The notes: generated from the sequence alone by a model not told the origin. Positions 1 through 9,396 are shown, counted from the first letter of the stretch. The stretch is DNA of 64,000 nucleotides from Mycobacterium sp. ITM-2016-00316 (GCF_002968335.2 NZ_CP134398.1:3286001-3350000); one strand, 5' to 3'. Program-made: numbers and translations.

Positions 1-731
1 CGGAACACCTCATCCTGATACGTCCCGAAGATCCTGTCCCACAGGATGAAGATCCCGGCGTAGTTCTTGTCCAGGTACTCCGGATCCATGCCGTGGTGCA
101 CCCGGTGATGCGACGGTGTGTTGAAGACGAACTCGACGGGCCGCCACAGCCGGTCGATGCGCTCGGTGTGCACCCAGAACTGGTAGATCAGGTTGACCGA
201 GAAACTCGCGAACACCATCCACGGCGGCACCCCGAGCAGCGGCAGCGGAATCCACATCAGGATCTCTCCGCTGTTGTTCCACTTCTGCCGAAGCGCTGTG
301 GCGAAGTTGAAATACTGACTGGAGTGGTGCGCCTGGTGGGTCGCCCAGATGAGCCGGACCCGGTGCGCGATCCGGTGATACGCGTAGAACAACAGGTCGA
401 CGCCGACCAGCGCGATCAGCCACGTGTACCACTGGTCAGACGGCAGGTGCCACGGCGCCAGGTAGGCGTAGATCGCCGCATAACCGAAGAGCGCCAACAG
501 TTTCCAGCCGGCAGTGGTGGCCACCGAGACCAGACCCATGGACAGGCTCGCCCAGGCGTCGCGGCGGTGATAGGCCCCGGCCGGGGTGCGGTCGGCGGGC
601 TCAAGGTGCGCCAGCTTGCGCGCGGCGGTCCACTCCAGCACCAACAGCAGCAGGAAGAACGGGATGGCGAAGAGCACCGGGTCGCGCATCTGCGGCGGCA
701 GTGCGTCGAGCAACCTCAGCAACGCATCCAT
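1..731 (-). CDS. Sterol desaturase / fatty acid hydroxylase family membrane protein (partial, C-terminus off window)
   Basis: The first 243 residues are visible and the gene runs off the left edge. Three histidine clusters typical of membrane di-iron hydroxylases and desaturases are present: HRIAH at about 119-123, HQAHHS at 132-137 and HHRVHH at 208-213. Hydrophobic segments lie near residues 18-32, 65-90, 103-118 and 158-185, as expected for an integral membrane enzyme with its iron site on the cytoplasmic face. The ATG at 731 is the most upstream start in this frame that leaves a plausible N-terminus before the first membrane segment. Family members oxidise lipid or sterol-like substrates; the substrate here cannot be told. 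It ends about 60 bp from the stop of the esterase gene on the same strand and may follow it in one transcript. Confidence 0.85.
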   Translation of the reverse strand, partial: MDALLRLLDALPPQMRDPVLFAIPFFLLLLVLEWTAARKLAHLEPADRTPAGAYHRRDAWASLSMGLVSVATTAGWKLLALFGYAAIYAYLAPWHLPSDQWYTWLIALVGVDLLFYAYHRIAHRVRLIWATHQAHHSSQYFNFATALRQKWNNSGEILMWIPLPLLGVPPWMVFASFSVNLIYQFWVHTERIDRLWRPVEFVFNTPSHHRVHHGMDPEYLDKNYAGIFILWDRIFGTYQDEVF

Positions 732-790
732 GGCGGGATCCTAATCGCTGCGTTCGGCAACGGATGCCGAGCCGCAGACACCCGTGGCGG

Positions 791-2347
791 TCACCGGAAG
801 CTCAGCACTTCGGCGCCCCATGTCGCGCGCTGCACGTGGTCGGGATCGTCGGCCAGCACGTCCTCGGCGCCGATCAGCAGGGTGGCCCGATCGTCGTCGC
901 GGTACGGGCGCCAGATCGCGTCCGCCGGTCCCGCTGCGGGCTCCCCACCCGCGGCGAAACCGGTCCAGCGAGAACGCATACGGCGCGAGACCGCCCTCCC
1001 GGTCACCAGGCCGCCCAGCTTGAAGGTCGGGTCCTTCGGTCCGGCCACCAGGTTGCCCCACACATAGGGCAACTCGGTGGCGTGCGCACCGCCCAGGCGC
1101 AGCGCCCGCAACATCGGGGTGGCCCAGTCGAATCGGTACATGTAGACCGGCGCGACCTGGTTGTGTCCCTCGGCGAACCAGATGGACGGCATCCGGAAGC
1201 CGACGTCGCGGGCCACGCCCATCCCCGGCTTCTTCCCGCGGCCGCGGTAGACGGAACCGATCTCGGACTGACTCGGGATCTGCAGACCGGGCTGCTCGGC
1301 GGCGATCGCGGTGAACATGTCCGTGATGGCCTGCGGGGTGATCGGCAGCAGGGGCGACTTCATCCAGCGAAACAGCGCCGCCTCGTGCTCATTGGTCCCG
1401 ATGATCAGCGGTACCGGCAGCGTGCGCCCGGCCCGCGCCAGTTGCACCGGGTAGTCGGGCACCAGGTCGCCGTCCACGATCGGCACGAACGCCAGCGTCC
1501 CGGGTGCGCGCGCCGGCACGTCGTTGAACAGGTGTTTGGTGGCCGCCACCACGGCGGCCACCGGCAGGGTGGGTAGCTGTCCGGCGTCGCGGGCCGACAT
1601 GCCCAACTCGGTGAGGAAGTCCTCGGCGATCCGCCGGCCCCGGGTCTGGTCGTACACCGAGGTGACCGGTGAGCTCTGGGCGATGGCGCGGTGGAACAGC
1701 CCGGCGGCGGCCGGGCTGCCCAGCAGGGTGGTGACGATGCCGCCGCCGGCAGATTCCCCGAACAGCGTGACGCGGTCCGGGTCGCCGCCGAATGCGGCGA
1801 TGTTGTCGCGCACCCACTGCAGGGCGAACAGCACATCGCGCAGGCCGTTGTTGGTGTCGAAGGCATCCCCGAACGAGGACAGATCGAGGAAGCCGAACGC
1901 GCCGAGACGGTAGTTGACGGTCACCACGACGACGTCGTCGCCGACGGCCAGTTCCCTGCCGTGGTAGAGCGGCTGAGCGCCCGACCCCAGCACGTAGGCC
2001 CCGCCATGCACCCATACCAGTACCGGCTTGTTGTCCGCCCCGCTCACCCGTTCCCCGTCGCTGCGCTCTCCCCCACAGGGAACCCACACATTGAGGGTGA
2101 GGCAGTCCTCGCCCTGCGGGGCTCCGAGATCGAGCGGGATCCGCGGGTCGGTCGGCTGCGGGCACACCGGGCCCACTTCGGTGGCGTCGGCCGGTTCGGT
2201 CCACGGCGCCGGCGTTTGCGGAGCCCGCCAGCGCAGGTCACCGACCGGCGGCGCGGCGTAGCGGATGCCCAGCCATGCCGAGACGGTGCCGTCGCTGATC
2301 CCGCGGACGGGTCCGTTGCTGGTGTCGACGATGAGCGAGTCGTTCAT
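791..2347 (-). CDS. Type B carboxylesterase
   Basis: This 518-residue protein is an alpha/beta-hydrolase of the carboxylesterase type B (para-nitrobenzyl esterase) family, which hydrolyses carboxylic esters. The nucleophile elbow GESAGG places the catalytic serine at about residue 199. The oxyanion motif HGGAY is at 114-118, the family signature EDCLTLNVW at 80-88, and the later GTNEHEA and GGAHATE stretches probably carry the catalytic Glu and His. No signal peptide is evident. ATG 2347 was chosen because AGGAG lies five bases upstream; a GTG two codons earlier would overlap that ribosome-binding site. It is divergent from the SMR pair, with about 150 bp between them. The substrate is unknown. 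Confidence 0.9.
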   Translation of the reverse strand: MNDSLIVDTSNGPVRGISDGTVSAWLGIRYAAPPVGDLRWRAPQTPAPWTEPADATEVGPVCPQPTDPRIPLDLGAPQGEDCLTLNVWVPCGGERSDGERVSGADNKPVLVWVHGGAYVLGSGAQPLYHGRELAVGDDVVVVTVNYRLGAFGFLDLSSFGDAFDTNNGLRDVLFALQWVRDNIAAFGGDPDRVTLFGESAGGGIVTTLLGSPAAAGLFHRAIAQSSPVTSVYDQTRGRRIAEDFLTELGMSARDAGQLPTLPVAAVVAATKHLFNDVPARAPGTLAFVPIVDGDLVPDYPVQLARAGRTLPVPLIIGTNEHEAALFRWMKSPLLPITPQAITDMFTAIAAEQPGLQIPSQSEIGSVYRGRGKKPGMGVARDVGFRMPSIWFAEGHNQVAPVYMYRFDWATPMLRALRLGGAHATELPYVWGNLVAGPKDPTFKLGGLVTGRAVSRRMRSRWTGFAAGGEPAAGPADAIWRPYRDDDRATLLIGAEDVLADDPDHVQRATWGAEVLSFR

Positions 2348-2498
2348 GTTCACTCCTACCTTCCGATGTTCCACGGTACGCATGCGTTCCAGGCGGCGCG
2401 AAGACCTGGTCAAGTCAGACCCGGCGCGGTGCCTTCCCGCGACGAACTCTGCGAGCCCGGCAGACCACGCCGGCCTGATCGCGGCTAGGCTGCCGCGA

Positions 2499-2840
2499 AT
2501 GCGAAAGTGGGGACTGCTGAGCGCGGCGATCGCCACGGAAGTCACCGGCACCCTGTCCCTGCGGGCCTCCCAGGACCACTGGGCCTGGCTGATCGTCGTG
2601 GTCGTCGGCTACATCTCGTCCTTCATCTTGATGGCGGCGGTACTGCGGGCCGGGATGCCGGTCGGGGTGGCCTACGGCATCTGGGGCGCGATCGGCACCG
2701 CGGTCACCGCACTCGCCGCCTCGGTGATCTTCGGTGAGGCCTTCACGTGGCCATTGGCGGCGGGTATCGCGCTGATCATCGCCGGGGTGCTGCTGGTCGA
2801 GTTCGGTTCGCACGAGCGCACACCCGAGGCGCCCGCATGA
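2499..2840 (+). CDS. Small multidrug resistance (SMR) subunit, first of a tandem pair
   Basis: This is a 113-residue, four-helix membrane protein of the SMR family, proton-coupled exporters that act as dimers in the inner membrane. The essential acidic residue falls at the canonical position, Glu14, within helix 1 (AIATEVTGTLSLRAS). The family motif GVAYGIWGAIGT is in helix 3, and the usual hydrophobic fourth helix ends at VLLVEFG. The stop overlaps the start of the next SMR gene (ATGA), so the two are almost certainly translated together. Paired SMR genes usually encode obligate heterodimers with opposite membrane orientation. Substrates may be quaternary ammonium compounds, guanidinium or polyamines; the sequence alone does not decide. 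Confidence 0.9.
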   Translation: MRKWGLLSAAIATEVTGTLSLRASQDHWAWLIVVVVGYISSFILMAAVLRAGMPVGVAYGIWGAIGTAVTALAASVIFGEAFTWPLAAGIALIIAGVLLVEFGSHERTPEAPA

Positions 2841-3163
2841 TGTGGCTGGCGCTGGCCGGGGCGATCGGCACGGAGGTGCTGGCGACGCTGTCCCTGCGAG
2901 CCTCCGACGGATTCCGCCGCAGGGCGTGGATCGGGCCGGTGGCCGCCGGGTACCTGGTGTCCTTCTATCTGCTGTGGTTGTCGTTGTCGCTCGGCATGCC
3001 GGTCGGTGTGGCCTACGGCATCTGGACCGCATGCGGGGTAGCCCTGGTGGCCATCGCCGCGCGATTCCTGTTCCACGATCCGCTGACCTGGCGGATGCTG
3101 GCCGGGATCGGGTTGATCATCGCCGGAGTCCTCACGATCGAGATGGGCGCTGCCGCCCACTGA
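2837..3163 (+). CDS. Small multidrug resistance (SMR) subunit, second of a tandem pair
   Basis: This is a 108-residue, four-helix SMR protein overlapping its partner by four bases. The conserved acidic residue is Glu13 in the segment GAIGTEVLATLSLRAS, and GVAYGIWTACG marks helix 3. Charged residues differ from the first copy: the loop after helix 1 is FRRRAW here and QDHWAW in the first. That fits a heterodimer in which the subunits insert in opposite orientations by the positive-inside rule (inference). Its last 32 bases overlap the 3' end of the convergent MFS gene. Confidence 0.9.
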   Translation: MMWLALAGAIGTEVLATLSLRASDGFRRRAWIGPVAAGYLVSFYLLWLSLSLGMPVGVAYGIWTACGVALVAIAARFLFHDPLTWRMLAGIGLIIAGVLTIEMGAAAH

Positions 3164-4334
3164 GCACACCGGGGCAGCTGGCGAGCAACGCCACCAGCAG
3201 CCCCGCCGCCGGGACCAGCAGCAGCCCGGCCCGAAGCCCTGCGGCGTCCGCGATCAGGCCCACCACCGGCGGGGACGCCACGAACCCGAGGCGCATCAAC
3301 CAGGCCACCGCGGTCAGCCCGGTCCCCGCCCGCAGCCCCGGCAGCCGATCGGCGCCGTGCATGGCGGCCGGCACCAGGGTGGCCACCCCCAGACCCACCG
3401 CCGCGAAACCGGCGATGGTCCCCGGCACGCTCGGAAAGGCCAGCGCCGCACCCATGCCGGCGGCGATCACCAGACCGCCGGACAACGTCACCGCGCGTTC
3501 CCCGAACCGGTCCACCAGTCGGTCGCCGGTCAGCCGTCCGACGAACATGGCGCCCATCAGCGCCACGTAACCCGATACCGCGATCGCGGGCGGCGCCCCG
3601 ACACCGTCGCGCATGTAGAGGGTGGCCCAGGTGCTCCCGGCATCCTCGATCACCGCACCGGCGATGGCCATCGCGATCAGCGCCGCCAGCACGGCGTAGA
3701 CGGCATGACCCGCGCGAAACCGCGTCCCGGTAGCTGATGTGCCGTCCTCGACGCGATCGGGCCCGGGCAGCAGGAACGGATACGCGGTGAGCGCCACCGC
3801 CGCGAACAGCGCCGCCGAGATGGCAAGGTGGGGTCCCCGCTCGATGCCCAGCGCGATGGCGCCCGCTCCCATCAGTCCGCCGAGGATGGCACCGCCGGCC
3901 CACACCGCGTGCAGCGAGTTGATGATGGACCGCCCGTAGCGCTGCTGCACGCGCAGACCGTGCGCGTTCTGGGCCACATCGGTGACCGCATCGCAGGCCC
4001 CGCCCAGGAAGAGGGCGGCCGCCAGCACGGCCGGGCCGCTCGCATAACCGGCGACCACGAGCAGCACGGCCAGCATCACCGTCGAGCTGACCGCGGCACG
4101 CGCCGAGCCGAGCCGGCGGATCACCATGCCCGCGGCGAGACCGGCGACCAGCGCGCCGGCCGGGAAGGCGGCCGCAATGGCCCCGTACTCGGCATTGGTC
4201 AACGCAAGATCGGTCTTGATCTCAGGGTAGCGGGGCAACAGATTGGCGAACACCGCGCCGTTGGTGAGGAACAGGGCGCTGACCGCGATCCTGGCCCGCC
4301 GGTCCGGCACGGTGTCGATCGGTCCGGAAACCAT
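3132..4334 (-). CDS. Major facilitator superfamily transporter
   Basis: The product is a 400-residue polytopic membrane protein with about 12 predicted helices, the usual size for an MFS permease. It has a typical first helix (SALFLTNGAVFANLLPRYPE), and the basic loop VIRRLGSARA after helix 2 corresponds to MFS motif A. Proline, glycine and alanine-rich helices continue to the C-terminus. The overall pattern resembles drug or sugar efflux members of the FucP/YbjJ-like group, but the substrate is not identifiable. ATG 4334 is chosen because helix 1 follows within 20 residues. It is divergent from malQ with 66 bp between starts and overlaps the SMR gene at its 3' end. Confidence 0.85.
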   Translation of the reverse strand: MVSGPIDTVPDRRARIAVSALFLTNGAVFANLLPRYPEIKTDLALTNAEYGAIAAAFPAGALVAGLAAGMVIRRLGSARAAVSSTVMLAVLLVVAGYASGPAVLAAALFLGGACDAVTDVAQNAHGLRVQQRYGRSIINSLHAVWAGGAILGGLMGAGAIALGIERGPHLAISAALFAAVALTAYPFLLPGPDRVEDGTSATGTRFRAGHAVYAVLAALIAMAIAGAVIEDAGSTWATLYMRDGVGAPPAIAVSGYVALMGAMFVGRLTGDRLVDRFGERAVTLSGGLVIAAGMGAALAFPSVPGTIAGFAAVGLGVATLVPAAMHGADRLPGLRAGTGLTAVAWLMRLGFVASPPVVGLIADAAGLRAGLLLVPAAGLLVALLASCPGVLSGRQRPSRS

Positions 4335-4400
4335 GCCCGCCGACAGTACTGGTCGCTGTGCGGACAGCGCTGCGCCGGCGGATCCGGCAAGATTGCGGGC

Positions 4401-6521
4401 ATGACCGAACTTGCCGACCTCGCACAGCTGTACGGGGTGGCGACCGATTTCATCGACTGGCGGGGGCGCACCGTCCCGGTTCCGGAGCACACCCTGATCG
4501 GGGTGCTGGCCTCGCTCGGCGTGCCGGCCGGCACCGCGGCCGAACGCGAGGAGGCCCGCCGCAACCATGATCGTGAGCACTGGGGTTTCACCCTGCCCCC
4601 GACCGTCGTGGCCCGTTCCGGCGCAGCGTCCTCGTTCTGGGTGCACGTCACCCACGGCGACCCGGTCGGGCTGTGGATCCGACTGGCGGACGGATCGGTG
4701 CGCACCGGGCTGCGACAGCTCGAAAACAACCGTCCCCCATATGATCTGGACGGCAAGCTGATCGGGGAGGCCACCTTCGAACTACCCGCGGACCTACCGC
4801 CCGGTTATCACCGGCTGCACGCTCAGGCCGGCCAGCTCGACATCAGCACCACCCTCATCGTCGCGCCCGCCACGCTGGCCGCGCCGACCGCACGGCAGTG
4901 GGGCCTGGCCGCCCAGCTGTACAGCGTCACCTCCGAGAATTCCTGGGGTACGGGCGATCTGACCGATCTGACCGATCTGGCGGTCTGGTCAGCAGCCCGG
5001 CACGGTGCGGGGTTCATCCTGGTGAACCCGCTGCACGCCGCCGCGCCGGTCGCACCGATGGAACCTTCGCCCTACCTGCCGACCTCCCGCCGGTTCGTCA
5101 ACCCGCTCTACCTGCGGGTCGAGGCCGTCCCCGAATACGCCCACCTGCGCAAGCGTGGACCGCTGCGCAAGGCCCGCGCCGACCTCGCCGCCCGCGCCCG
5201 CCGTCACGACGGGATCGACCGCGACGCCGCGTGGAAGGTCAAGAGGGCCGCCCTCAAGCAGCTGTACCGGGTGCCGCGCTCGGCGGGCCGCGAACTCGCC
5301 TACGCCGCATTCCGGGACCGTGCCGGACGCAGCCTCGACGACTTCGCCGTCTGGTGCGCGCTGGCCGAGGTGCACGGCTCCGACTGGCACGGCTGGCCCG
5401 AGCCGCTGACCCATCCGGATGCCCCGGCGGTCGCGGAGTTCGCGGCGGACCACGCCGAGGCCGTGGACTTCCACCGCTGGCTGCAGTGGCTGCTGGACGA
5501 CCAGCTGACGGCCGCACAGGCCACCGCCATCCAGGCCGGGATGGCGCTGGGCATCATGCACGACCTGGCGGTCGGGGTGGATCCCAACGGCGCCGATGCG
5601 TGGGCGCTGCAGGACGTGCTGGCCCTCGGTGTCAGTGCCGGTGCGCCACCGGACGAGTACAACCAGCTCGGCCAGAACTGGTCCCAACCCCCGTGGCGGC
5701 CCGATCAGCTGGAGAAGTCCGGCTACGCGCCGTTCCGCGCACTGGTCGAGGCGGTGCTGCGGCACGCAGGCGGAGTCCGCATCGACCACATCATCGGGCT
5801 GTTCCGGCTGTGGTGGATCCCCGAGGGCGCCGCGCCGACCGAGGGCACCTACGTGCGCTACGACCACGACGCGCTGATCGGCATCGTCGCGCTGGAGGCG
5901 ATGCGTGCCGGTGCGGTCGTGGTCGGCGAGGACCTGGGCACCGTCGAACCGTGGGTGCGGGACTACCTGAGCGAACGCGGACTGTTCGGCACCTCCATCC
6001 TGTGGTTCGAACGTGACCGCGAGTGGGGGCAACCGGACAAGCCCCTACCCGCCAATCGGTGGCGGGAGGCCTGCCTGTCCTCGGTGACCACCCACGATCT
6101 GCCACCGACGGCCGGGTATCTGGCCGGTGAGCACATCCGGTTGCGCGAGGAACTGGGCCTGCTGACCCGGCCGGCCGAGGAGGAACTCGCCGCCGACCGC
6201 GCCGAGCAGGCGGCCTGGCGGGCAGAGCTGCAGCGGCTCGGGCTCGTCGGCGCGGACCCGGGTATCGACGAGATGATCCGCGGCCTGTACGCCTACCTGG
6301 GCCGAACCCCGTCCAAGCTGCTGGCGTTGGCGCTGCCCGACGCCGTCGGCGATGTCCGGGCCCAGAATCAGCCGGGCACCACCGATGAGTACCCCAACTG
6401 GCGGGTGCCGCTGGCCGGGCCGGACGGTCGACGGCTGCGGGTCGAGGACATCTTCGACGACCCGCGCGCCAACGCGCTGGCCGAAGTAATGAAATCCCAG
6501 GTGCGGACGATGGAAACGTGA
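4401..6521 (+). CDS. malQ: 4-alpha-glucanotransferase (amylomaltase)
   Basis: This 706-residue GH77 enzyme moves alpha-1,4-glucan segments between maltodextrins in the cytoplasm and is a standard part of glycogen and maltodextrin turnover. The length fits the longer actinobacterial MalQ type, which has an extra N-terminal domain (about 1-150). Catalytic motifs are intact: RIDHIIGLFR with the nucleophile at about Asp462, GEDLGTVE with the acid/base at about Glu510, and THDLPPTAGY with the third carboxylate at about Asp566. ATG 4401 follows the divergent MFS start after 66 bp. A run of three GATCTGACC-like units near 4956-4980 only encodes a TDLTDL stretch and is not a separate feature. Confidence 0.95.
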   Translation: MTELADLAQLYGVATDFIDWRGRTVPVPEHTLIGVLASLGVPAGTAAEREEARRNHDREHWGFTLPPTVVARSGAASSFWVHVTHGDPVGLWIRLADGSVRTGLRQLENNRPPYDLDGKLIGEATFELPADLPPGYHRLHAQAGQLDISTTLIVAPATLAAPTARQWGLAAQLYSVTSENSWGTGDLTDLTDLAVWSAARHGAGFILVNPLHAAAPVAPMEPSPYLPTSRRFVNPLYLRVEAVPEYAHLRKRGPLRKARADLAARARRHDGIDRDAAWKVKRAALKQLYRVPRSAGRELAYAAFRDRAGRSLDDFAVWCALAEVHGSDWHGWPEPLTHPDAPAVAEFAADHAEAVDFHRWLQWLLDDQLTAAQATAIQAGMALGIMHDLAVGVDPNGADAWALQDVLALGVSAGAPPDEYNQLGQNWSQPPWRPDQLEKSGYAPFRALVEAVLRHAGGVRIDHIIGLFRLWWIPEGAAPTEGTYVRYDHDALIGIVALEAMRAGAVVVGEDLGTVEPWVRDYLSERGLFGTSILWFERDREWGQPDKPLPANRWREACLSSVTTHDLPPTAGYLAGEHIRLREELGLLTRPAEEELAADRAEQAAWRAELQRLGLVGADPGIDEMIRGLYAYLGRTPSKLLALALPDAVGDVRAQNQPGTTDEYPNWRVPLAGPDGRRLRVEDIFDDPRANALAEVMKSQVRTMET

Positions 6522-6585
6522 CTGGAGTTTCTACAGGTGTGGTTCTGCGATATGTTCGCACCGCACCGCGACACCCGGAGGGCAC

Positions 6586-7026
6586 GTGAACAAGAAGCTC
6601 ATCGCGCTAGGTTTCGGCACCAGCGCCGCAGCACTGGCGGCACTGATCACTGCCGGCACCGCCAGCTCGGATCCGGCTGCGGAGAGCCCCTACAACGTCG
6701 TCGGCGAACCCTACGGCCGCGCGGTGCAGATCCTGGCAGGCGCCGGTATGAAGGCCACCTTCGGCGGCGCTGTGGGCAGCGATATGCAGCAGAGTCTCTG
6801 CGTCGTGGAGAAGCAGAAATTCACCAGCAACGGACGCGTGCAGCTGATGCTCAACTGCACCCAGGCGGCCTTCGACGAGGCCGGCCTGAACAGGTCGAGT
6901 GGTTCCGGTCCCGGTGGGCGCACCATCGGCGCCAACGGCATCACCACCGTGACCCCCACCCCGGTGCCCCCGCCGGGTGCAGGGGTCCCGACCTCGCCCG
7001 CACCTGTGCCTCCGCCGGCGGGCTGA
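6586..7026 (+). CDS. Secreted protein with PASTA-like domain
   Basis: A 146-residue exported protein with a clear signal peptide of about 27 residues (MNKKLIALGF followed by an alanine-rich core ending TASSD). Residues about 36-90 (VVGEPYGRAVQILAGAGMKA through CVVEKQ) follow the pattern of a PASTA domain, a small fold found in extracellular parts of PknB-like kinases and penicillin-binding proteins. Two cysteines may form a disulfide. The last 25 residues are a proline-rich tail. The Ser/Thr kinase gene starts 22 bp downstream, so the two are probably co-transcribed. The PASTA assignment is by eye and unproven, and no function is claimed. Confidence 0.75.
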   Translation: MNKKLIALGFGTSAAALAALITAGTASSDPAAESPYNVVGEPYGRAVQILAGAGMKATFGGAVGSDMQQSLCVVEKQKFTSNGRVQLMLNCTQAAFDEAGLNRSSGSGPGGRTIGANGITTVTPTPVPPPGAGVPTSPAPVPPPAG

Positions 7027-7048
7027 GACCGCCGTCTAATATTCGCCC

Positions 7049-8458
7049 ATGCCATTGGCAGCTGGAGCGAACTTTGCCGGGTACACCATCGTCCGATGCC
7101 TGGGCACCGGGGGGATGGGTGAGGTCTACCTCGCCCAGCACCCCCGCCTCCCCCGTCAGGACGCGCTGAAGGTCCTGCGCGCCGGGGTCTCGGCCGATGA
7201 CGAGTACCGGCAACGCTTCGAACGCGAGGCCGATATCGCCGCGACGCTATGGCATCCCCACATCGTCGGCGTGCACGACCGCGGCGAACACGACGGCCAG
7301 CTGTGGATCGCGATGGACTACGTACCGGGGACCGATACCGCCCGGTTCGTACGCGAGCACCATCGGAGGGGTCTACCCGCGAAACACGTCGACGAGATCG
7401 TCGGCGCCGTGGCCGATGCACTGGACTATGCGCATCAACGTGGCCTGCTGCACCGCGACGTCAAACCCGCCAACATCCTGCTCTCGGACACGCAGTCCGC
7501 CGACCGCCGGATCCTGCTGGCCGACTTCGGCATCGCCCGGTGGTCCGATGACGTCAGCGGCCTGACTGCGACCAATATGACGGTCGGCACGGTGTCCTAC
7601 GCCGCGCCCGAACAGCTGATGGGCAGCACCGTGGACGGCCGTGCCGATCAGTACGCACTGGCCGCGACCGCCTATGAATTGCTCACCGGCAGACCGCCCT
7701 TCCAGAACTCCAATCCAGCGGTCGTCATCAGCCAGCACCTGTCGGCGCTGCCTCCGGCGATCGGGGACCACCGCCCCGAATTGGCCCACCTGGACCCGGT
7801 GTTCGCCAAGGCGCTGGCCAAGGAACCCGCCGACCGGTTCGACCGGTGCGCCGATTTCGCGCGGGCGCTCAGTCATCAACTCGACGGCGACACGCTCGGA
7901 CTGACCCAGGCCGCCGCCGCGAGCGCACCCGCGCGTCACGCGCGCCGGTCACGCGCGTTGATCGCCATCGTCGCCGTGCTCGCGGTGATGCTGTGCGTCG
8001 CTGTGGCGGCGGCCGTCTTCGAACTCAACCGCGCCGACGACGAGCGCCCCACCGCCGCGCCGACCCCGTCGTCGACGGCCCGTTCCGCTGCGCCGGTGAC
8101 GTCCTCCGCGGCGCCGTCCACCACCACGCCACCCTCGACGACGGTCACCACCGTCACGACATCAGACACCTCGGCGGCCACGCCACCGGTGGTCATCGGG
8201 GCAGATTGTCTGCCGGAGGGCAGCACCGCGGTCACCGCGGCGGGGGCAACGGCCTACTGCTCGTCGATTCAGGACACCAACGCCACCGTGTGGTCGCTGA
8301 CGTCCGGTGCGGTGCCCATTCCGACGGTCACCACCGACCCCGGCGATGAACCGCTGCCGGCCGCCGAGGAGTCTCCGGTGCGGGTGTGCATGCAGCAGAC
8401 CGGGCAGACCCGCCGCGAATGCCGTGAGCAGATCCGCCAGAGCAACGGGCTGCCCTGA
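7049..8458 (+). CDS. Transmembrane Ser/Thr protein kinase, PknF-like
   Basis: This is a 469-residue Hanks-type kinase. The N-terminal kinase domain (about 10-275) has the glycine loop [10 protein letters not shown] at 18-27, the ATP-binding lysine ALKVL (Lys41), HRDVKPAN with catalytic Asp137, DFG at 159-161 and APE at 186-188. An activation loop rich in Ser and Thr ([12 protein letters not shown]) suggests autophosphorylation. A single membrane helix spans about 303-325. It is followed by a Ser/Thr/Pro linker and a small extracytoplasmic domain with four cysteines, which resembles the short sensors of the PknF/PknJ group and is not a PASTA array. It lies directly downstream of the secreted PASTA-like protein and converges on the Nudix gene. 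Confidence 0.93.
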   Translation: MPLAAGANFAGYTIVRCLGTGGMGEVYLAQHPRLPRQDALKVLRAGVSADDEYRQRFEREADIAATLWHPHIVGVHDRGEHDGQLWIAMDYVPGTDTARFVREHHRRGLPAKHVDEIVGAVADALDYAHQRGLLHRDVKPANILLSDTQSADRRILLADFGIARWSDDVSGLTATNMTVGTVSYAAPEQLMGSTVDGRADQYALAATAYELLTGRPPFQNSNPAVVISQHLSALPPAIGDHRPELAHLDPVFAKALAKEPADRFDRCADFARALSHQLDGDTLGLTQAAAASAPARHARRSRALIAIVAVLAVMLCVAVAAAVFELNRADDERPTAAPTPSSTARSAAPVTSSAAPSTTTPPSTTVTTVTTSDTSAATPPVVIGADCLPEGSTAVTAAGATAYCSSIQDTNATVWSLTSGAVPIPTVTTDPGDEPLPAAEESPVRVCMQQTGQTRRECREQIRQSNGLP

Positions 8459-8459
8459 G

Positions 8460-8930
8460 CTACCCGCGGTGATCCAGCTGTTGCATCAGTAGATCCAGAA
8501 GTGGCCGTTGGCCTTTCAGCAGCTTGTCACGCGCCTCCAGCACGCCGAACCAGCCGACCCGGTCCAGCTCGGGATACTCCCGGAACTTCCCGGACCCTCT
8601 GGGCCACTCGAGGGTGAACGTGTTGCTCACCGCGTCCCGGACATCCAGATCGGCCTCCACCGCGAATACCGTGACCACCTTGCCGCTGGGCTGCCGCAGG
8701 GGCGCGAACGCAATCCGCGGTCCATCCGGCGGCGGCAGACCGACCTCCTCGGTGAACTCCCGCCGGGCCGCCGTCCACGGATCCTCGGTGTCGTCGTATT
8801 CGCCCTTGGGGATGGTCCACGCCCCGTCGTCCTTACGGGCCCAGAACGGCCCTCCCGGGTGACCGATCAGCACCTCGGGAATGCCTTCGACGACGCGGTA
8901 CACCAACAGCCCTGCACTCAATCGCGGCAT
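8460..8930 (-). CDS. Nudix hydrolase
   Basis: A 156-residue cytoplasmic Nudix protein. The Nudix box is complete: starting at GEYDDTEDPWTAARREFTEE and ending VGL, it matches GX5EX7REUXEEXGU, which binds the divalent metal and the pyrophosphate. The preceding WTIPKGE is typical of small Nudix hydrolases of the diadenosine polyphosphate or MutT-like type. The C-terminal helix region ends LMQQLDHRG. Substrates could be ApnA, NTPs or similar. ATG 8930 opens directly with the first beta strand (LSAGLLVYR). Its stop is one base from the stop of the convergent kinase gene. Confidence 0.92.
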   Translation of the reverse strand: MPRLSAGLLVYRVVEGIPEVLIGHPGGPFWARKDDGAWTIPKGEYDDTEDPWTAARREFTEEVGLPPPDGPRIAFAPLRQPSGKVVTVFAVEADLDVRDAVSNTFTLEWPRGSGKFREYPELDRVGWFGVLEARDKLLKGQRPLLDLLMQQLDHRG

Positions 8931-9042
8931 ACCGCAGGTTAATACGCGGTGAACGTCACATTTACGGCAGGGTGCTCCGGTGGAATTTAGCGCCGCGATC
9001 GCCTGTTGAAGCGGGAAGAGCAGCGAAAGAAGGCAGTTGGCC

Positions 9043-9330
9043 ATGAGGGCAAGAGGTTTCAGGACCCCGCGCGCACGCGCACACATCGGTACCGCGCTCG
9101 GAGTAGCACTGGGGGGTCTGTCGATCGGACTCGCCACCCCCGTCCAGGCGGCCCCGGAAGGGCCCGACACCGTCGATGAAACCGTGGTTGAGCAGGCACG
9201 TCAGGGCAGTGTCGTGGTGGTTGATCGATGGGGGCCGGTCGCATTGAACCGAAGCAAGGTGTCGGGCGTGGGACCCGGCCTCGCTCCCCTCGAGCTGAAC
9301 AGGTCCATCGTTCTGATCGACGCCGGCTGA
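9043..9330 (+). CDS. Small secreted hypothetical protein
   Basis: This 95-residue protein is not recognised. It begins with an arginine-rich n-region (MRARGFRTPRARAH), a hydrophobic core of about 18 residues (GTALGVALGGLSIGLA) and an AQA-type cleavage site near residue 36, so it is very probably exported. The mature part is short (about 60 residues), has no cysteine, and shows a repeated pattern (VALNRS and LELNRS) about 25 residues apart. ATG 9043 is preferred over the TTG at 9037 because AGAAGG then sits at a suitable distance. It is flanked by the divergent Nudix gene and the downstream SGNH hydrolase. Confidence 0.6.
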   Translation: MRARGFRTPRARAHIGTALGVALGGLSIGLATPVQAAPEGPDTVDETVVEQARQGSVVVVDRWGPVALNRSKVSGVGPGLAPLELNRSIVLIDAG

Positions 9331-9396
9331 CGGCACGGTGTGGCCGAGCACACACCGCGCAGCGCGGAAGCCGTTCTGCCCATTACAGTCTGAACC

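Noticed and set aside
4956..4982. Three tandem copies of a GATCTGACC-like unit
   Set aside because: It encodes TDLTDL within malQ, in frame and in a conserved region; no evidence of an expanded repeat or element.
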